Source: Ethanoligenens harbinense YUAN-3 (GTDB lineage Bacteria > Bacillota > Clostridia > Oscillospirales > Ethanoligenentaceae). Taken from it: a stretch of DNA of 64,000 nucleotides. Position 1 is the first letter of the stretch, and each line of letters opens with the position of its first letter. Shown here one piece after another: positions 43,388 through 52,599 of the stretch. The translations under genes were made by a program, and so were the position numbers. A model generated the notes under the pieces. It was not told the DNA's origin, did not search any database, and saw nothing but the letters and a program-made list of their open reading frames with translations. The stretch covers positions 2,077,310 through 2,141,309 of the forward strand of contig NC_014828.1 of the NCBI RefSeq assembly GCF_000178115.2, in the 5' to 3' direction.

Positions 43388-44739
43388 GCCTGCATCTCCC
43401 CTTCTTCCAGACTGCCGATCAGGTCGTCCCCACACACCTCATCGAGATGCACGGACACGAACGTGCCCGGCCGGTTTGTCTTCTGCGAACGGATGAAGAT
43501 TTTGCCGTCGATCTCCGGGGCTTCCGCCGCACTGCGCCCGAACCAGCACCCGGCATAGCGGTCATAACCCTCCACCAGCACCTCGACGGTGCTGCCCAGA
43601 CGGCGCTGGTTGTTTGCGTCGGCCACCAACATCTGTTCTTCCATGATCTGCTCCTGCCTGCGCTTCTTCACGTCCTCGTCGATCTGGCCGGGCAATTCGG
43701 CGGCGGGGGTGCCCTCCTCCTGCGAATAGGCAAACGCGCCCAGCCGCTCAAAGCGCGTCTCCCGCACAAACGCGGCCAGCTCGGCGAACTCTTCCTCCGT
43801 TTCGCCCGGGAAACCGACAATGAGCGTGGTGCGCAGCGTTACGTCCGGGATGCGTGCGCGCAGTTTGCACACCAGCGCGGTGATCTCCGCTTTAGACATC
43901 CGGCGGTTCATGGCGCGCACCACCCGCGGGCTGACATGCTGGATGGGCATATCGAGATAGGGCACCACTTTTTCCTCGGATGCGATGGTGTCGATCAGCT
44001 CGTCGTCGAGGGCTTCGGGGTAACAATAGAGCAGGCGCACCCAGTGCAGGCCGTCGATGCGGCAAAAGCGGCGCAGCAGCTCCGGCAGCATTCGTTTGCC
44101 GCCGGATAGATCCGTGCCGTAGCGGGTGGTGTCCTGCGCCACCAGCGTCAGCTCGCGCACGCCGCGCGCCGCCAACTGCTCCGCCTCACGCACCAGATCG
44201 TCCAGTGGGCGGCTGCGATACCGGCCGCGCAGTTTGGGAATGATGCAGTAGGTGCAGTGGTTGTCACAGCCCTCGGCGATCTTGAGGTAGCTGTAAAACG
44301 GCAATGTGGTGAGGACGCGCGTACCGCCGGCCGCCAGGCTTTCCGGCCGCCCGGAGAAATCGAGCGTGCCGCCGTCAGCCGCCGCGCGCACGGCCTCGGC
44401 GATGTCTCCTGCCCGGCCCACCTGCAAAATGCAGTTGACCTCCGGAAACTCCTGCCGCATCTCCTTGAAATACCGCTCGGACAAACAGCCGGTGACCACC
44501 AGCCCGCGGATGGCGCCCTCTTTTTTGAGCTGCGCCATTTCCAGTATATTTTCGATGGACTCCTTTTTGGCGTCCTCGATGAAACCGCAGGTATTAACAA
44601 TCACCACATCCGCTGCGTCGGCGTGCGGCGTGAGAGTGAACCCCTCACCGGTCAGCTTCGCAAGCATTACTTCGGCGTCCACCTGGTTTTTAGGACATCC
44701 CAGCGAGATCATTCCCACCCGGATCGGTGTGTTTTCCAT
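43384..44739 (-). CDS. rimO: Ribosomal protein S12 methylthiotransferase
   Basis: 451 residues. The N-terminal UPF0004 domain (about 1-130) has GCPKNQVDAE and VNTCGFIEDAKKES with cluster cysteines. The radical SAM domain (about 140-370) carries CDNHCTYCIIPKLRGRYRSRP with the CxxxCxxC motif, here CDNHCTYC. The C-terminal TRAM domain (about 375-445, GSTVEVLVEGYDRYAGCWFGRSAAEAPEIDGKIF) binds S12. The protein methylthiolates Asp88 of ribosomal protein S12. It is in the recA-recX-rimO-pgsA cluster. Confidence 0.96.
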   Translation of the reverse strand: MENTPIRVGMISLGCPKNQVDAEVMLAKLTGEGFTLTPHADAADVVIVNTCGFIEDAKKESIENILEMAQLKKEGAIRGLVVTGCLSERYFKEMRQEFPEVNCILQVGRAGDIAEAVRAAADGGTLDFSGRPESLAAGGTRVLTTLPFYSYLKIAEGCDNHCTYCIIPKLRGRYRSRPLDDLVREAEQLAARGVRELTLVAQDTTRYGTDLSGGKRMLPELLRRFCRIDGLHWVRLLYCYPEALDDELIDTIASEEKVVPYLDMPIQHVSPRVVRAMNRRMSKAEITALVCKLRARIPDVTLRTTLIVGFPGETEEEFAELAAFVRETRFERLGAFAYSQEEGTPAAELPGQIDEDVKKRRQEQIMEEQMLVADANNQRRLGSTVEVLVEGYDRYAGCWFGRSAAEAPEIDGKIFIRSQKTNRPGTFVSVHLDEVCGDDLIGSLEEGEMQA

Positions 44740-44833
44740 TGATTCCTCCCGGCGTGCCGGAGCACACCCGTTCAGCCGCCCGACGGGCGGCGCGGCTCAC
44801 CATACGACAAAACACAACTGCATAACCCAAGCG

Positions 44834-45445
44834 TTACGCGGTCGTGTCCCACCCCAGCGCTTCGCGCGCCGTATCCCAGTCATAACCCGCGCGTTCCAGC
44901 GCCGCGAGCGCGCGCCGTCTGTCTTTCTCATCAGCGGACGCGTGCGGGTATTTCTTTTCCAAAAACGCCGCCGCACGGCGGACCGGCTCACCGTCCAGCT
45001 CCGCGCAGATTTCTTCCGCGAGCGTTCGGGCCACGCCGCGCCGGCAAAGCTCCAGCACGGCGCGCCGCCGGCCGTACAGCCTCCTGCCATACAGCTCGCG
45101 CGCAAAGCGCTCGGCAAACGCGCGGTCGTCCAGCAGGCCTGCGCGCTCCATCTCGTCCGCCGCCGCTTCGGCCGCTTCCGCGCCCTCGGTGCGGGCGATT
45201 TTACGCGCCAACTCCGCCTTGGCGTGGTCGCGCCCCGCCAGCAGGCGCAGCGCTTTGTTGCGCGCCTTGTCCGCCTGTGCGCGGGCAAACAGGCTTTCAA
45301 GTTCCTCATCTTCCAGCGCGTCGCCTTTGGCGACGCCCGCCTCCAGCAGCGCGCCGCCGCTGAGCGAACAGAGGAATCTATCATCCGAAAACAGGCCGTA
45401 CCGCCCGTTTTTGAGCAGGCGGACCGCAGTGACCACCGTACTCAA
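44834..45445 (-). CDS. recX: Recombination regulator RecX
   Basis: 203 residues; ATG overlaps the stop of recA, so the two are coupled. The all-helical repeats typical of RecX are visible: [63 protein letters not shown] and [21 protein letters not shown]. RecX binds along the RecA filament and limits its activity. Fusion with or overlap to recA is common. Confidence 0.93.
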   Translation of the reverse strand: MSTVVTAVRLLKNGRYGLFSDDRFLCSLSGGALLEAGVAKGDALEDEELESLFARAQADKARNKALRLLAGRDHAKAELARKIARTEGAEAAEAAADEMERAGLLDDRAFAERFARELYGRRLYGRRRAVLELCRRGVARTLAEEICAELDGEPVRRAAAFLEKKYPHASADEKDRRRALAALERAGYDWDTAREALGWDTTA

Positions 45446-46644
45446 ATATCGTCTGCCTCCACATCTATGCTGGCCGCCTTGGAGCGGGCCGATACCGCCG
45501 TCGGCTCATCGTCCCCCACGCCCAGCAGTGCGTCCAGGTCGTCGTCATCCGCCTGCGCCGCAGGCGCGGCGGCTCCGGCCGGGGCCTTTTTGCCCTTTAC
45601 CGGTTCTTCGGCGGGTTCTTCCTTACCCGCGGCGCGCACCTGCTTCTCGATCTCCTCGGCCAGCGCGGGGTCTTCTTCCAGCAGCTTCTTCACATTGTCG
45701 CGCCCCTGCCCCAGCCGCCTGTCTTGATACGAGAACCATGAGCCGCTCTTGTGGATGATGTCTTTCTCCACGGCGAGGTCGAGGATCTCGCCCTCGTGGG
45801 AGATGCCGGTGCCGTACATGATATCGAATTCGGCCACCTTGAACGGCGGCGCGACCTTGTTTTTCACGATCTTGACCTTGGTACGCGTACCGATGACCTC
45901 ATCCCCGTTTTTGATCGCTTCTTTTTTGCGCACGTCCATCCGCACCGAAGAATAGAACTTCAGCGCGCGGCCGCCGGTGGTCACCTCGGGGTTGCCGTAC
46001 ACCACGCCGACCTTTTCACGCAGCTGGTTGATGAACACCGCCGCGCAGTTGAATTTGGAGAGCGCGCCGGCCAGCTTGCGCAGCGCCTGCGACATCAGGC
46101 GCGCCTGCAGGCCCACATGGCTGTCGCCCATATCGCCCTCGATCTCCGCACGGGGTACCAGCGCGGCCACCGAATCCACCACCAGCACGTCGATGGCGCC
46201 GCTGCGCACCAGCGCCTCCGCGATCTCCAGCGCCTGCTCGCCGTTATCCGGCTGCGAGACCAGCAGCGCGTCCACATCCACGCCGAGCGCTTTGGCATAG
46301 ACCGGGTCAAGCGCGTGCTCGGCGTCGATGAACGCCGCGCTGCCGCCCGCTTTCTGCGCCTGCGCAATGATATGCAGCGCCACCGTGGTCTTGCCGGACG
46401 ACTCCGGCCCGTAGATCTCCACGATGCGCCCGCGCGGCACGCCGCCGATGCCCAGCGCCAGATCCAGCGAAACGGAACCGGTGGAGATGGACGCCACATT
46501 CATCGCCGCATTCTGCCCCAGACGCATCACCGCGCCCTTGCCGAACTGCTTTTCGATGTTGGCCAGCGCCGTGGCCAGTGCCTTCTGTTTATCGTCTGCC
46601 GTATTGGCAGGAACGGCCGCCGCCGTACGTTTTCTGGAATCCAT
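45442..46644 (-). CDS. recA: Recombinase A
   Basis: 400 residues from the ATG at 46644, which has AGGAGGGCG upstream. The ATPase core has [12 protein letters not shown], Walker [14 protein letters not shown] (about 75-87), [15 protein letters not shown], Walker B-like [17 protein letters not shown] and the L2 region [28 protein letters not shown]. The long acidic tail ([20 protein letters not shown]) is longer than in many relatives and ends in EADDI. RecA pairs homologous DNA and triggers LexA cleavage. The promoter has a LexA-like box. Confidence 0.98.
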   Translation of the reverse strand: MDSRKRTAAAVPANTADDKQKALATALANIEKQFGKGAVMRLGQNAAMNVASISTGSVSLDLALGIGGVPRGRIVEIYGPESSGKTTVALHIIAQAQKAGGSAAFIDAEHALDPVYAKALGVDVDALLVSQPDNGEQALEIAEALVRSGAIDVLVVDSVAALVPRAEIEGDMGDSHVGLQARLMSQALRKLAGALSKFNCAAVFINQLREKVGVVYGNPEVTTGGRALKFYSSVRMDVRKKEAIKNGDEVIGTRTKVKIVKNKVAPPFKVAEFDIMYGTGISHEGEILDLAVEKDIIHKSGSWFSYQDRRLGQGRDNVKKLLEEDPALAEEIEKQVRAAGKEEPAEEPVKGKKAPAGAAAPAAQADDDDLDALLGVGDDEPTAVSARSKAASIDVEADDI

Positions 46645-46679
46645 TCCGCGCCCTCCTGACATGCCGCTTTCTTCCTGTT

Positions 46680-46732
46680 ATTATAGCGTTTTTTCAAAGC
46701 AAAAGCAACAAAACCGACGGAACCCGCCTTCG
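46680..46732 (-). promoter_or_regulatory. recA promoter with LexA-like box
   Basis: On the minus strand TTGCTT (46708-46703), a 17-bp spacer and TATAAT (46685-46680). CGAAGGCGGGTTCC (46732-46719), 10 bp upstream of -35, resembles the Gram-positive LexA box CGAAC-N4-GTTCG with one mismatch in each outer part. LexA control is likely in principle, but the box match is imperfect. Confidence 0.5.
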
Positions 46733-46765
46733 TTTTTTCTTTCCGCGCCGCAGACCGCAAAACTG

Positions 46766-47218
46766 CTAGGATTCCTGCCGCGGCGGGTCGGAAATGGCGC
46801 CGCGCGCTTTTTCCGCCAGCCGACGCAGCAGGCCGGAAAGCACCTGTTCTTCCTCTTCGGTGAGTTCCGCCGTCACCAGCGCGTCCCATTCGCGGATGGC
46901 CCCTCGGATGGCGGGCAAAACGGCGTGCCCGGCCTTGGCAAGATACACCCGATAGGCACGGCGGTCGCGCTCGTCCACCTCGCGCCGGACATACCCCTGC
47001 CGCTCCAGCTTCTGCAGGGCCTTGCAGGTGGTTGCCTTGTCGATGCCCAGCCGCTCGGAGATCTGCTCCTGGTTCTGGCCGTCGTGCCGCTCAAGCGTGA
47101 GCAAAAACACATACAGTCCCGCCACGCGTCCGAAATCGCCCAGCCGCCTGCTCATAAAGCTCTTCCGAAACCGGTAGAGCATGGAAATATACCGCCCGAT
47201 GAACTGTTCACTGTCCAC
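46766..47218 (-). CDS. MarR-family transcriptional regulator
   Basis: 150 residues from the GTG at 47218 with AGAGGTG 7 bases upstream; the frame is open further but shows no site. The winged-helix region (about 30-110) reads RVAGLYVFLLTLERHDGQNQEQISERLGIDKATTCKALQKLERQGYVRREVDERDRRAYRVYLAKAG, a clear MarR pattern with the D-x-R-D-R-R-A wing. It is divergent to a DHA2-type MFS transporter, and the spacer contains a TAGTTG-N6-CAACTA operator over the transporter promoter. It probably represses the pump until a toxic ligand binds. The ligand is unknown. Confidence 0.92.
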   Translation of the reverse strand: MDSEQFIGRYISMLYRFRKSFMSRRLGDFGRVAGLYVFLLTLERHDGQNQEQISERLGIDKATTCKALQKLERQGYVRREVDERDRRAYRVYLAKAGHAVLPAIRGAIREWDALVTAELTEEEEQVLSGLLRRLAEKARGAISDPPRQES

Positions 47219-47329
47219 TGTTTCGCACCTCTGTCCGCCCGCCGGCGCGCGGGCTGTTCCTTCAGAATTATACAAAACCCTTGTAAAAAGCAGCCTGCTT
47301 TTTGCGTAAAATCCCGTATTTGATTCATA

Positions 47330-47361
47330 TAGTTGCATACTCAACTAACTCTAGTTATAAT
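47330..47361. promoter_or_regulatory. MFS promoter overlapped by MarR-type operator
   Basis: TAGTTG-N6-CAACTA (47330-47347) is a perfect inverted repeat, followed by a second, AACTA-N4-TAGTT (47343-47356). The plus-strand promoter TTGCAT (47333-47338), a 17-bp spacer and TATAAT (47356-47361) lies within the same bases, so repressor binding would block the polymerase. Confidence 0.75.
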
Positions 47362-47607
47362 GGAAACGGCTGTGATTGTCAAGTACGCGTGCGGGGGCAC
47401 CCGTGCCCCGCGCCGATGAAATACAGGACTTTCGTGGCAAAACCCCCAAAGGAACCACCGATTCATTCCGAGCGCACGGCTGCGTCCAAAATGCTCCGCA
47501 TACGGCAAGTATTCGCGCGCCTTCGTCCTTGCCGAACAAAAAACAGTCTCGGCCAGCCACGCACTCTCCATGCAATCCGCGGTTTCCAAAAGAAAGGACT
47601 GTTTGCC

Positions 47608-49329
47608 TTGCAAGACCAAACCGTTTCCACCGCGTCCGCCGGACGGCCTCTCCCTTCCCATTACAAATGGCTGGCGCTTTCCAACACCACGCTGGGCATT
47701 TTGATGGCGGCGCTCAACAGCAACATCATCCTCATTTCCCTGCCCGCGATCTTCCGCGGGATGCATGTGGACCCCATGCAGGCGAGCAACGTGCCCTATA
47801 TGCTCTGGATGCTGATGGGCTACACCGTGGTGACCGCCACGCTGCTCGTTTCATTCGGCCGCATATCGGACATCTACGGCCGGGTGCGGCTGTATAACAT
47901 GGGATTTGCCGTGTTCGCCGTCACCTCGGTGCTGCTGTTCCTCGTGCCCGGGCGGGGCGTGGCCGGTGTGCAGCAGCTCATCGTACTGCGGCTGCTCCAG
48001 GGCGTGGGCGCGGGCTTTCTCTTTTCCAACAGCACCGCCATCATCACCGATGCCTTTCCCTCCCATCAGCGCGGCATGGCCATGGGCATCAACCAGATCG
48101 CAGGCATCGGCGGCTCTCTCGTTGGGCTGATCGCGGGCGGCCTACTTGCGGACATCAACTGGCGGTTGGTGTTTCTCGTCAGCGTGCCGGCCGGCCTGTT
48201 CGGCACCGTCTGGGCCTATCTCAAACTAAAGGAAACCACCCGCCCCGACCGCTCGCAGAAGATCGACTGGCCGGGCAACATCACCTTCGCGGTGGGGCTC
48301 ACCGTGCTGCTGCTCGCGCTCACCTACGGCATCATGCCCTATGGCAGCGACAAAATGGGCTGGCGCAACCCGTTCGTCATTGTGGGCTGCATCGTCGGCG
48401 TGCTGCTGTTGGCCGCGTTCATACTGGTGGAGCTGCGGGTGAAAAACCCCATGTTCCACCTGCGCCTGTTCCGCATCCGCGCGTTTTCCTGCGGGTGCAT
48501 CAGCCTGTTCCTTTCCTCTGTGGCGCGCGGCGGCCTGCAGTTCATGCTCATCATCTGGCTGCAAGGCATCTGGCTGCCGCTGCACGGCTTCAGCTTCGCA
48601 TCCACACCGCTCTGGTCGGGCATTTACATGCTGCCGATGATGGCGGGCTTCTTCGCCATGGGGCCGCTGAGCGGCATGCTTTCCGACCGTTTCGGCGCGC
48701 GCTGGTTCTCCACCGGCGGCATGGTACTCACGGCCGTCGGCTTCATCCTGCTGACATTCCTGCCCGCCAATTTCAGCTACGGCGTGTTCTTCCTCCTGCT
48801 GCTTGTGCTGGGCTTCGGCATGGGCATGTTCTCCGCACCGAACACCACCGCCATCATGAACGCCGTGCCGGCCAACCAGCGCGGCGCGTCGGCCGGCATG
48901 CGCTCCACCATTCAGAACACCGGCATCGCCCTGAGCATGACGCTCTACTTCACCATTCTCCTGCTGGGGATGGTGCACCAGCTGCCGCCGGTGCTGGAGC
49001 AGGGCATGGCGGCACAGGGCGTGCCGGCGGCCGCGGCGGCGCGCATCTCCCAACTTCCGCCCACGGTGGCGCTGTTCTCGGCATTTTTGGGATACAATCC
49101 CATGAGCAACCTGGTACCCGCATCCATCCTCTCGGCGCTGCCCGCCGCTTCGCGCGCCACGCTGCTGGGCACCCGGTTCTTCCCGCTTACCATCGCGCCC
49201 GCAGTGATGTCCAGCCTGCGGCTGGCATTTTATATGTCCGCGGCCATGTCGGTGGTGGCGGCGGTGGCCTCGTTTCTGCGCGGCGGCCGGTATGTCTATG
49301 GCGAAAACGAAAACAGGGCAGGCAAATAA
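47608..49329 (+). CDS. MFS transporter, DHA2/EmrB-QacA family
   Basis: 573 residues from the TTG at 47608 (AAAGGA upstream); the frame extends 306 bases upstream but the extra residues are hydrophilic and run through the operator and promoter. The first helix LSNTTLGILMAALNSNIILISLPAIF, motif A SFGRISDIYGRVRLYNMGF and motif C-like GGSLVGLIAGGLLADINWRLVFLVSVPAG are typical of 14-helix drug/H+ antiporters. It probably exports hydrophobic drugs, detergents or metabolites. The leader of about 240 bases includes a G+C-rich hairpin (GCGGGGGCAC/GTGCCCCGC). Regulation by the divergent MarR is likely. Confidence 0.92.
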   Translation: MQDQTVSTASAGRPLPSHYKWLALSNTTLGILMAALNSNIILISLPAIFRGMHVDPMQASNVPYMLWMLMGYTVVTATLLVSFGRISDIYGRVRLYNMGFAVFAVTSVLLFLVPGRGVAGVQQLIVLRLLQGVGAGFLFSNSTAIITDAFPSHQRGMAMGINQIAGIGGSLVGLIAGGLLADINWRLVFLVSVPAGLFGTVWAYLKLKETTRPDRSQKIDWPGNITFAVGLTVLLLALTYGIMPYGSDKMGWRNPFVIVGCIVGVLLLAAFILVELRVKNPMFHLRLFRIRAFSCGCISLFLSSVARGGLQFMLIIWLQGIWLPLHGFSFASTPLWSGIYMLPMMAGFFAMGPLSGMLSDRFGARWFSTGGMVLTAVGFILLTFLPANFSYGVFFLLLLVLGFGMGMFSAPNTTAIMNAVPANQRGASAGMRSTIQNTGIALSMTLYFTILLLGMVHQLPPVLEQGMAAQGVPAAAAARISQLPPTVALFSAFLGYNPMSNLVPASILSALPAASRATLLGTRFFPLTIAPAVMSSLRLAFYMSAAMSVVAAVASFLRGGRYVYGENENRAGK

Positions 49330-49348
49330 AACGCCCGCATCCTACAAC

Positions 49349-49406
49349 ACAGAAGGCTTTCCGGTCACGGGTGGACCGGGAAGCCTTCTGTGTTTTGTCT
49401 GTTTTT
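49349..49406 (+). terminator. Terminator of the MFS gene
   Basis: ACAGAAGGCTT (49349-49359) pairs with AAGCCTTCTGT (49381-49391), with an inner GGTC...GACC pairing; GTTTTGTCTGTTTTT follows. Confidence 0.85.
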
Positions 49407-50673
49407 ATTTGAGAAAGCCGCCTTTGCGCAGCGCCTGCGCGGCGCACTGCACGCCCAGCATGCCGGTCTCGAACGTCAGGCCGCCCTGCATCCACACGGC
49501 ATAGGGCGGGCGCAGAGGCGCGTCGGCCGAAAGCTCGATGGACGCGCCCAGCGTGAACGCACCCGCCGCCATGATCACCGGGCTGTCGTACCCCGGCATA
49601 TCCCACGGCTCCGGCCGCACAAACGCATCAATGGGCGAGCCGCTCTGCAGCCCCTGGCAGAACGCCACCAGCGCGTCGGCATTTCCAAGCTCGATGGTTT
49701 CGATGATGTCGGTGCGGGGCGCATCCCAGCGCGGCGTGGCGCCAAAGCCAAACTGCTCGAACAGCGCCGCCGCGAACACCGCCGTTTTCAGCGCCTGCGC
49801 GGTGACATGCGGTGCAAAGAACAGTCCTTTGAACATTGCGCGCGTGTTGCCCAAACTGGCGCCCACCTCGCGCCCCACGCCCGGCGCAGTGAGACGGTAG
49901 CCCGCCAGTTCGACCAGATCGTGCCGCCCGGCGATATATCCGCCCGAATCGGCCATGCCGCCGCCGGGGTTCTTGATGAGCGAACCGATGATGAGGTCGG
50001 CGCCCACCTCCGGCGGCTCTCTGTCCTCCACAAACTCGCCGTAGCAGTTATCCACCACCACGAGCGTATCGGGGGAAACGCGTTTGACCGTCTCGCACAG
50101 CGCTGCAATGACGTCGATGCAGAGCGACGGACGCAGGCTGTAGCCGCGCGAACGCTGGAGATAGGCCACTTTCACCTTGCCCCTGCGCAGGCGGGCGGCC
50201 ACCGCATCCAGATCAGGTGCGCCGTCGGGCAGCAAGTCGATCTGCTCATAGAGCACGCCGTAATCCTTCAGAGAGCCCTGCCCCTCGCCCCGCAGGCCGA
50301 TGACGCCGTGCAGCGTATCATACGGCAGGCCGGAGCAGGAAAGCAGCACGTCGCCGGGGCGCAGCACCGCAAACAGCGCGGTGGAAATGGCGTGTGTGCC
50401 GGAAACAAAATGGTGGCGCACCAGTGCGTCCTCGGTGCCCAGCGCCTGCGCAAACACCGCATCCAGCGTGTCGCGCCCGCGGTCGCCGTAGCCGTAACCG
50501 GTGGACGGCGCGAAGTGCGATTCGCTCACGCGGTTTGCGGCGAACGCCGCCAGCACTTTGCGGCTGTTCTGTGCCGCCATCCGCTCGATACGCGCAAACG
50601 CGGGCGCGCAAACGCGCAGCGCCTCCTCCGAAGCATCCTCAACAGATTTGTCGATTGCAAAAATATCGTTCAT
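49405..50673 (-). CDS. Methionine gamma-lyase-like PLP enzyme (aluminium-resistance protein family)
   Basis: 422 residues. It belongs by eye to the Met_gamma_lyase (PF06838-type) family found beside glutamine synthetase or hfq in many Firmicutes. The blocks FAPSTGYGYGDRGRDTLDAVFAQALGTEDALVRHHFVSGTHAISTALFAVLRPGDVLLSCSGLPYDTL, VVVDNCYGEFVEDREPPEVGADLIIGSLIKNPGGG (PLP lysine in SLIKNPGGG) and GRHDLVELAGYRLTAPGVGREVGASLG are typical. The reaction is not proven for the family; older databases call it aluminium resistance protein. It is the last gene of the minus-strand operon, 24 bases after prmC. Confidence 0.93.
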   Translation of the reverse strand: MNDIFAIDKSVEDASEEALRVCAPAFARIERMAAQNSRKVLAAFAANRVSESHFAPSTGYGYGDRGRDTLDAVFAQALGTEDALVRHHFVSGTHAISTALFAVLRPGDVLLSCSGLPYDTLHGVIGLRGEGQGSLKDYGVLYEQIDLLPDGAPDLDAVAARLRRGKVKVAYLQRSRGYSLRPSLCIDVIAALCETVKRVSPDTLVVVDNCYGEFVEDREPPEVGADLIIGSLIKNPGGGMADSGGYIAGRHDLVELAGYRLTAPGVGREVGASLGNTRAMFKGLFFAPHVTAQALKTAVFAAALFEQFGFGATPRWDAPRTDIIETIELGNADALVAFCQGLQSGSPIDAFVRPEPWDMPGYDSPVIMAAGAFTLGASIELSADAPLRPPYAVWMQGGLTFETGMLGVQCAAQALRKGGFLK

Positions 50674-50697
50674 AAGCCGAAGCCGGCCCTCCTATTG

Positions 50698-51561
50698 TTA
50701 TTGATCGGCTTTCGCCCGGTATCCCCGGACCATCCGCCCGATGCCCGCATAGTCGTTACGCACCGCCACATTGCAAAGTCCCGCGTCTTCCAGCAGGCGC
50801 GCCACATCTTCCGCCTGCCCCATGCCCACCTCGCAGGCAAGCAGGCCGCCGGGGCGCAGCACCGGCACCCACGCGCAGAGCGCCCGGTAAAAACGCAGGC
50901 CGTCCGGCCCGCCGTCCAGTGCCAACACCGGCTCGCGGCGCACTTCCGCCTGGAGCGCGGGCAGCTCCTCCGTGCGGATGTACGGCGGGTTGCAGAGCAG
51001 CACGTCAAACGAGCCGGACAATACGCCGCGCGGCGGCAGGAGCATGTCCCCCTCCACCGCGCGGACACGGTCTTCCAACCCGTGCAGGGCGATGTTTGCC
51101 CGCAGATAACCCAATGCGTCGGCGGAATATTCGAGACAGACGGCTTCGCAACCGGTGGCGCGCGCCGCCGAGATGGCCACGCACCCGCTCCCCGCGCAAA
51201 GCTCCAGCAGGCGCGGCGCGGCGGCATCCGGCGGCTGCACGTTCAGATACGCAATAGCCGCTTCCACCAGCAGTTCCGTCTCCGGCCGCGGGATGAGTAC
51301 ACCCGGCCCCACCTTGAACGGCAGGCCCATAAACTCCCATTCGCCCAGCAGGTATTGCAGCGGCTCACCCGCCGCGCGGCGCTCCACGTCGGCCCACAGC
51401 GCGGTGCAGACGTCTTCCGCCACGGGCGTGTCGCCGCGCAGGGGCAGTTCCTCCCGCCGGAGACGCACATGCTTCTCAAGCAGGCAGGCGGCGTCGAACG
51501 CCGGTTTATCCGCCTGCGTCAGCCGCTGCCGAATAGCGCGGTAGAGCGCGCGCGCCGTCAT
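50698..51561 (-). CDS. prmC: Peptide chain release factor N5-glutamine methyltransferase
   Basis: 287 residues from the ATG at 51561; another in-frame ATG at 51585 lies within the preceding gene. A helical N-domain (about 1-80) is followed by the SAM methyltransferase fold with LLELCAGSGCVAISAARA, the NPPYI motif in VLLCNPPYIRTEEL (about 185-198) that grips the glutamine amide, and VLALDGGPDGLRFYRALCAW. It methylates the GGQ glutamine of RF1 and RF2. It overlaps or abuts the DUF1385 gene, as in many Firmicutes. Confidence 0.95.
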   Translation of the reverse strand: MTARALYRAIRQRLTQADKPAFDAACLLEKHVRLRREELPLRGDTPVAEDVCTALWADVERRAAGEPLQYLLGEWEFMGLPFKVGPGVLIPRPETELLVEAAIAYLNVQPPDAAAPRLLELCAGSGCVAISAARATGCEAVCLEYSADALGYLRANIALHGLEDRVRAVEGDMLLPPRGVLSGSFDVLLCNPPYIRTEELPALQAEVRREPVLALDGGPDGLRFYRALCAWVPVLRPGGLLACEVGMGQAEDVARLLEDAGLCNVAVRNDYAGIGRMVRGYRAKADQ

Positions 51562-51574
51562 ACCGCCGCCCCGC

Positions 51575-52561
51575 TCACCACGCATCGTCCGCGCGGTTGC
51601 CCGTGAGCACCGCCTGAAGTGAACGGATGGCTACTTCCAACTGGCTGTCGTCCGGCTCGCGGGTGGTCAGCTTTTGCAGCCAGAGTCCGGGCGCCAGCAC
51701 GGCGCGCATCAGACCGGTGTCATGCCGTCCCGCAAACTTGATGATCTCATACGAAACGCCCACCACCAGCGGCAGCAGCAGCAGCTTGAGCAACACCCGC
51801 ACGGCCAGATTATCCCAGGTGATGAACGAGGAAACCACGATGCCGATGATGATGACAATAAGCAGGAAACTGGTGCCGCAGCGCGGGTGCAGGCGGGTGT
51901 AGCGGCGGGCGTTCTCCACCGTCAGCTCGTCCCCGTGTTCATAGCAGTAGATGGTCTTGTGCTCCGCGCCGTGGTAACCGTACAGGCGCTTGACATCCTC
52001 CATACGCGAAAGCAGCGCCAGATAGCCCACGAACAGCCCCAGCCGCACGGCGCCCTCCGCCAGCGAGCGGAAGGCGCCGTAGTGGACGACGCCGGATGTA
52101 TATTTGACCAGCACGGCCGGCAGCACAAGAAACAGCCCCACAGCCAGCAGCAGGCCCAGCACCATGGAGAAGCCCGCCACCGCCGTCATCCCTTTGGAGG
52201 ACGGCGCATCCGATTCATCTTCTTTTGCCGCCGCGGCGGTGTCCGTCTGCTCCGAAGGCGATGCGGCATCCGCCCGCACGGCCTCCTGATCGGTTTCCTC
52301 CAGCATGCCGGAGATCTCGGCCGAGGTCATCAACGTCTTGTAGCCGAACACCAGCATTTCCACAAAACTGACCACCCCGCGCAGGATAGGCAGCCCCAGA
52401 ATGGGCCAGCGGTCGCGGATGCTGCTGTTTTCCCAGGTTTCCAGATGGATCTCGCCGCCCGGTCTGCGCACCGCCATGGCGGTGGACTGCGGGCCGCGCA
52501 TCATCACGCCCTCGATCACGGCCTGCCCGCCGATCATCGTGCGATGGTTCGTCGTTGTCAC
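51575..52561 (-). CDS. DUF1385 membrane protein (YqhQ-like)
   Basis: 328 residues from the GTG at 52561 with GGAGGAG 7 bases upstream (a TTG two codons earlier abuts the site). The start MIGGQAVIEGVMMRGPQ is the family signature. The middle holds an Asp/Ala-rich insert (about 90-125), then transmembrane helices and the conserved YLALLSRMEDVKRLYGYHGAEHKTIYCYE and RRYTRLHPRCGTSFLLIVIIIGIV. The conserved His and Cys suggest metal binding. The function in Firmicutes is not clear; it usually lies near prmC, prfA and rpmE, as here near prmC. Confidence 0.9.
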   Translation of the reverse strand: MTTTNHRTMIGGQAVIEGVMMRGPQSTAMAVRRPGGEIHLETWENSSIRDRWPILGLPILRGVVSFVEMLVFGYKTLMTSAEISGMLEETDQEAVRADAASPSEQTDTAAAAKEDESDAPSSKGMTAVAGFSMVLGLLLAVGLFLVLPAVLVKYTSGVVHYGAFRSLAEGAVRLGLFVGYLALLSRMEDVKRLYGYHGAEHKTIYCYEHGDELTVENARRYTRLHPRCGTSFLLIVIIIGIVVSSFITWDNLAVRVLLKLLLLPLVVGVSYEIIKFAGRHDTGLMRAVLAPGLWLQKLTTREPDDSQLEVAIRSLQAVLTGNRADDAW

Positions 52562-52599
52562 TTGCAAACTCCTCCGTTTGTCGGCCGGCCCACAACCGC

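Noticed and set aside
49390-51606. A 738-codon plus-strand frame opposite the PLP enzyme and prmC
   Set aside because: Both minus-strand genes have clear motifs (SLIKNPGGG, NPPYI); the plus frame is Arg/His/Gln-rich without domains.
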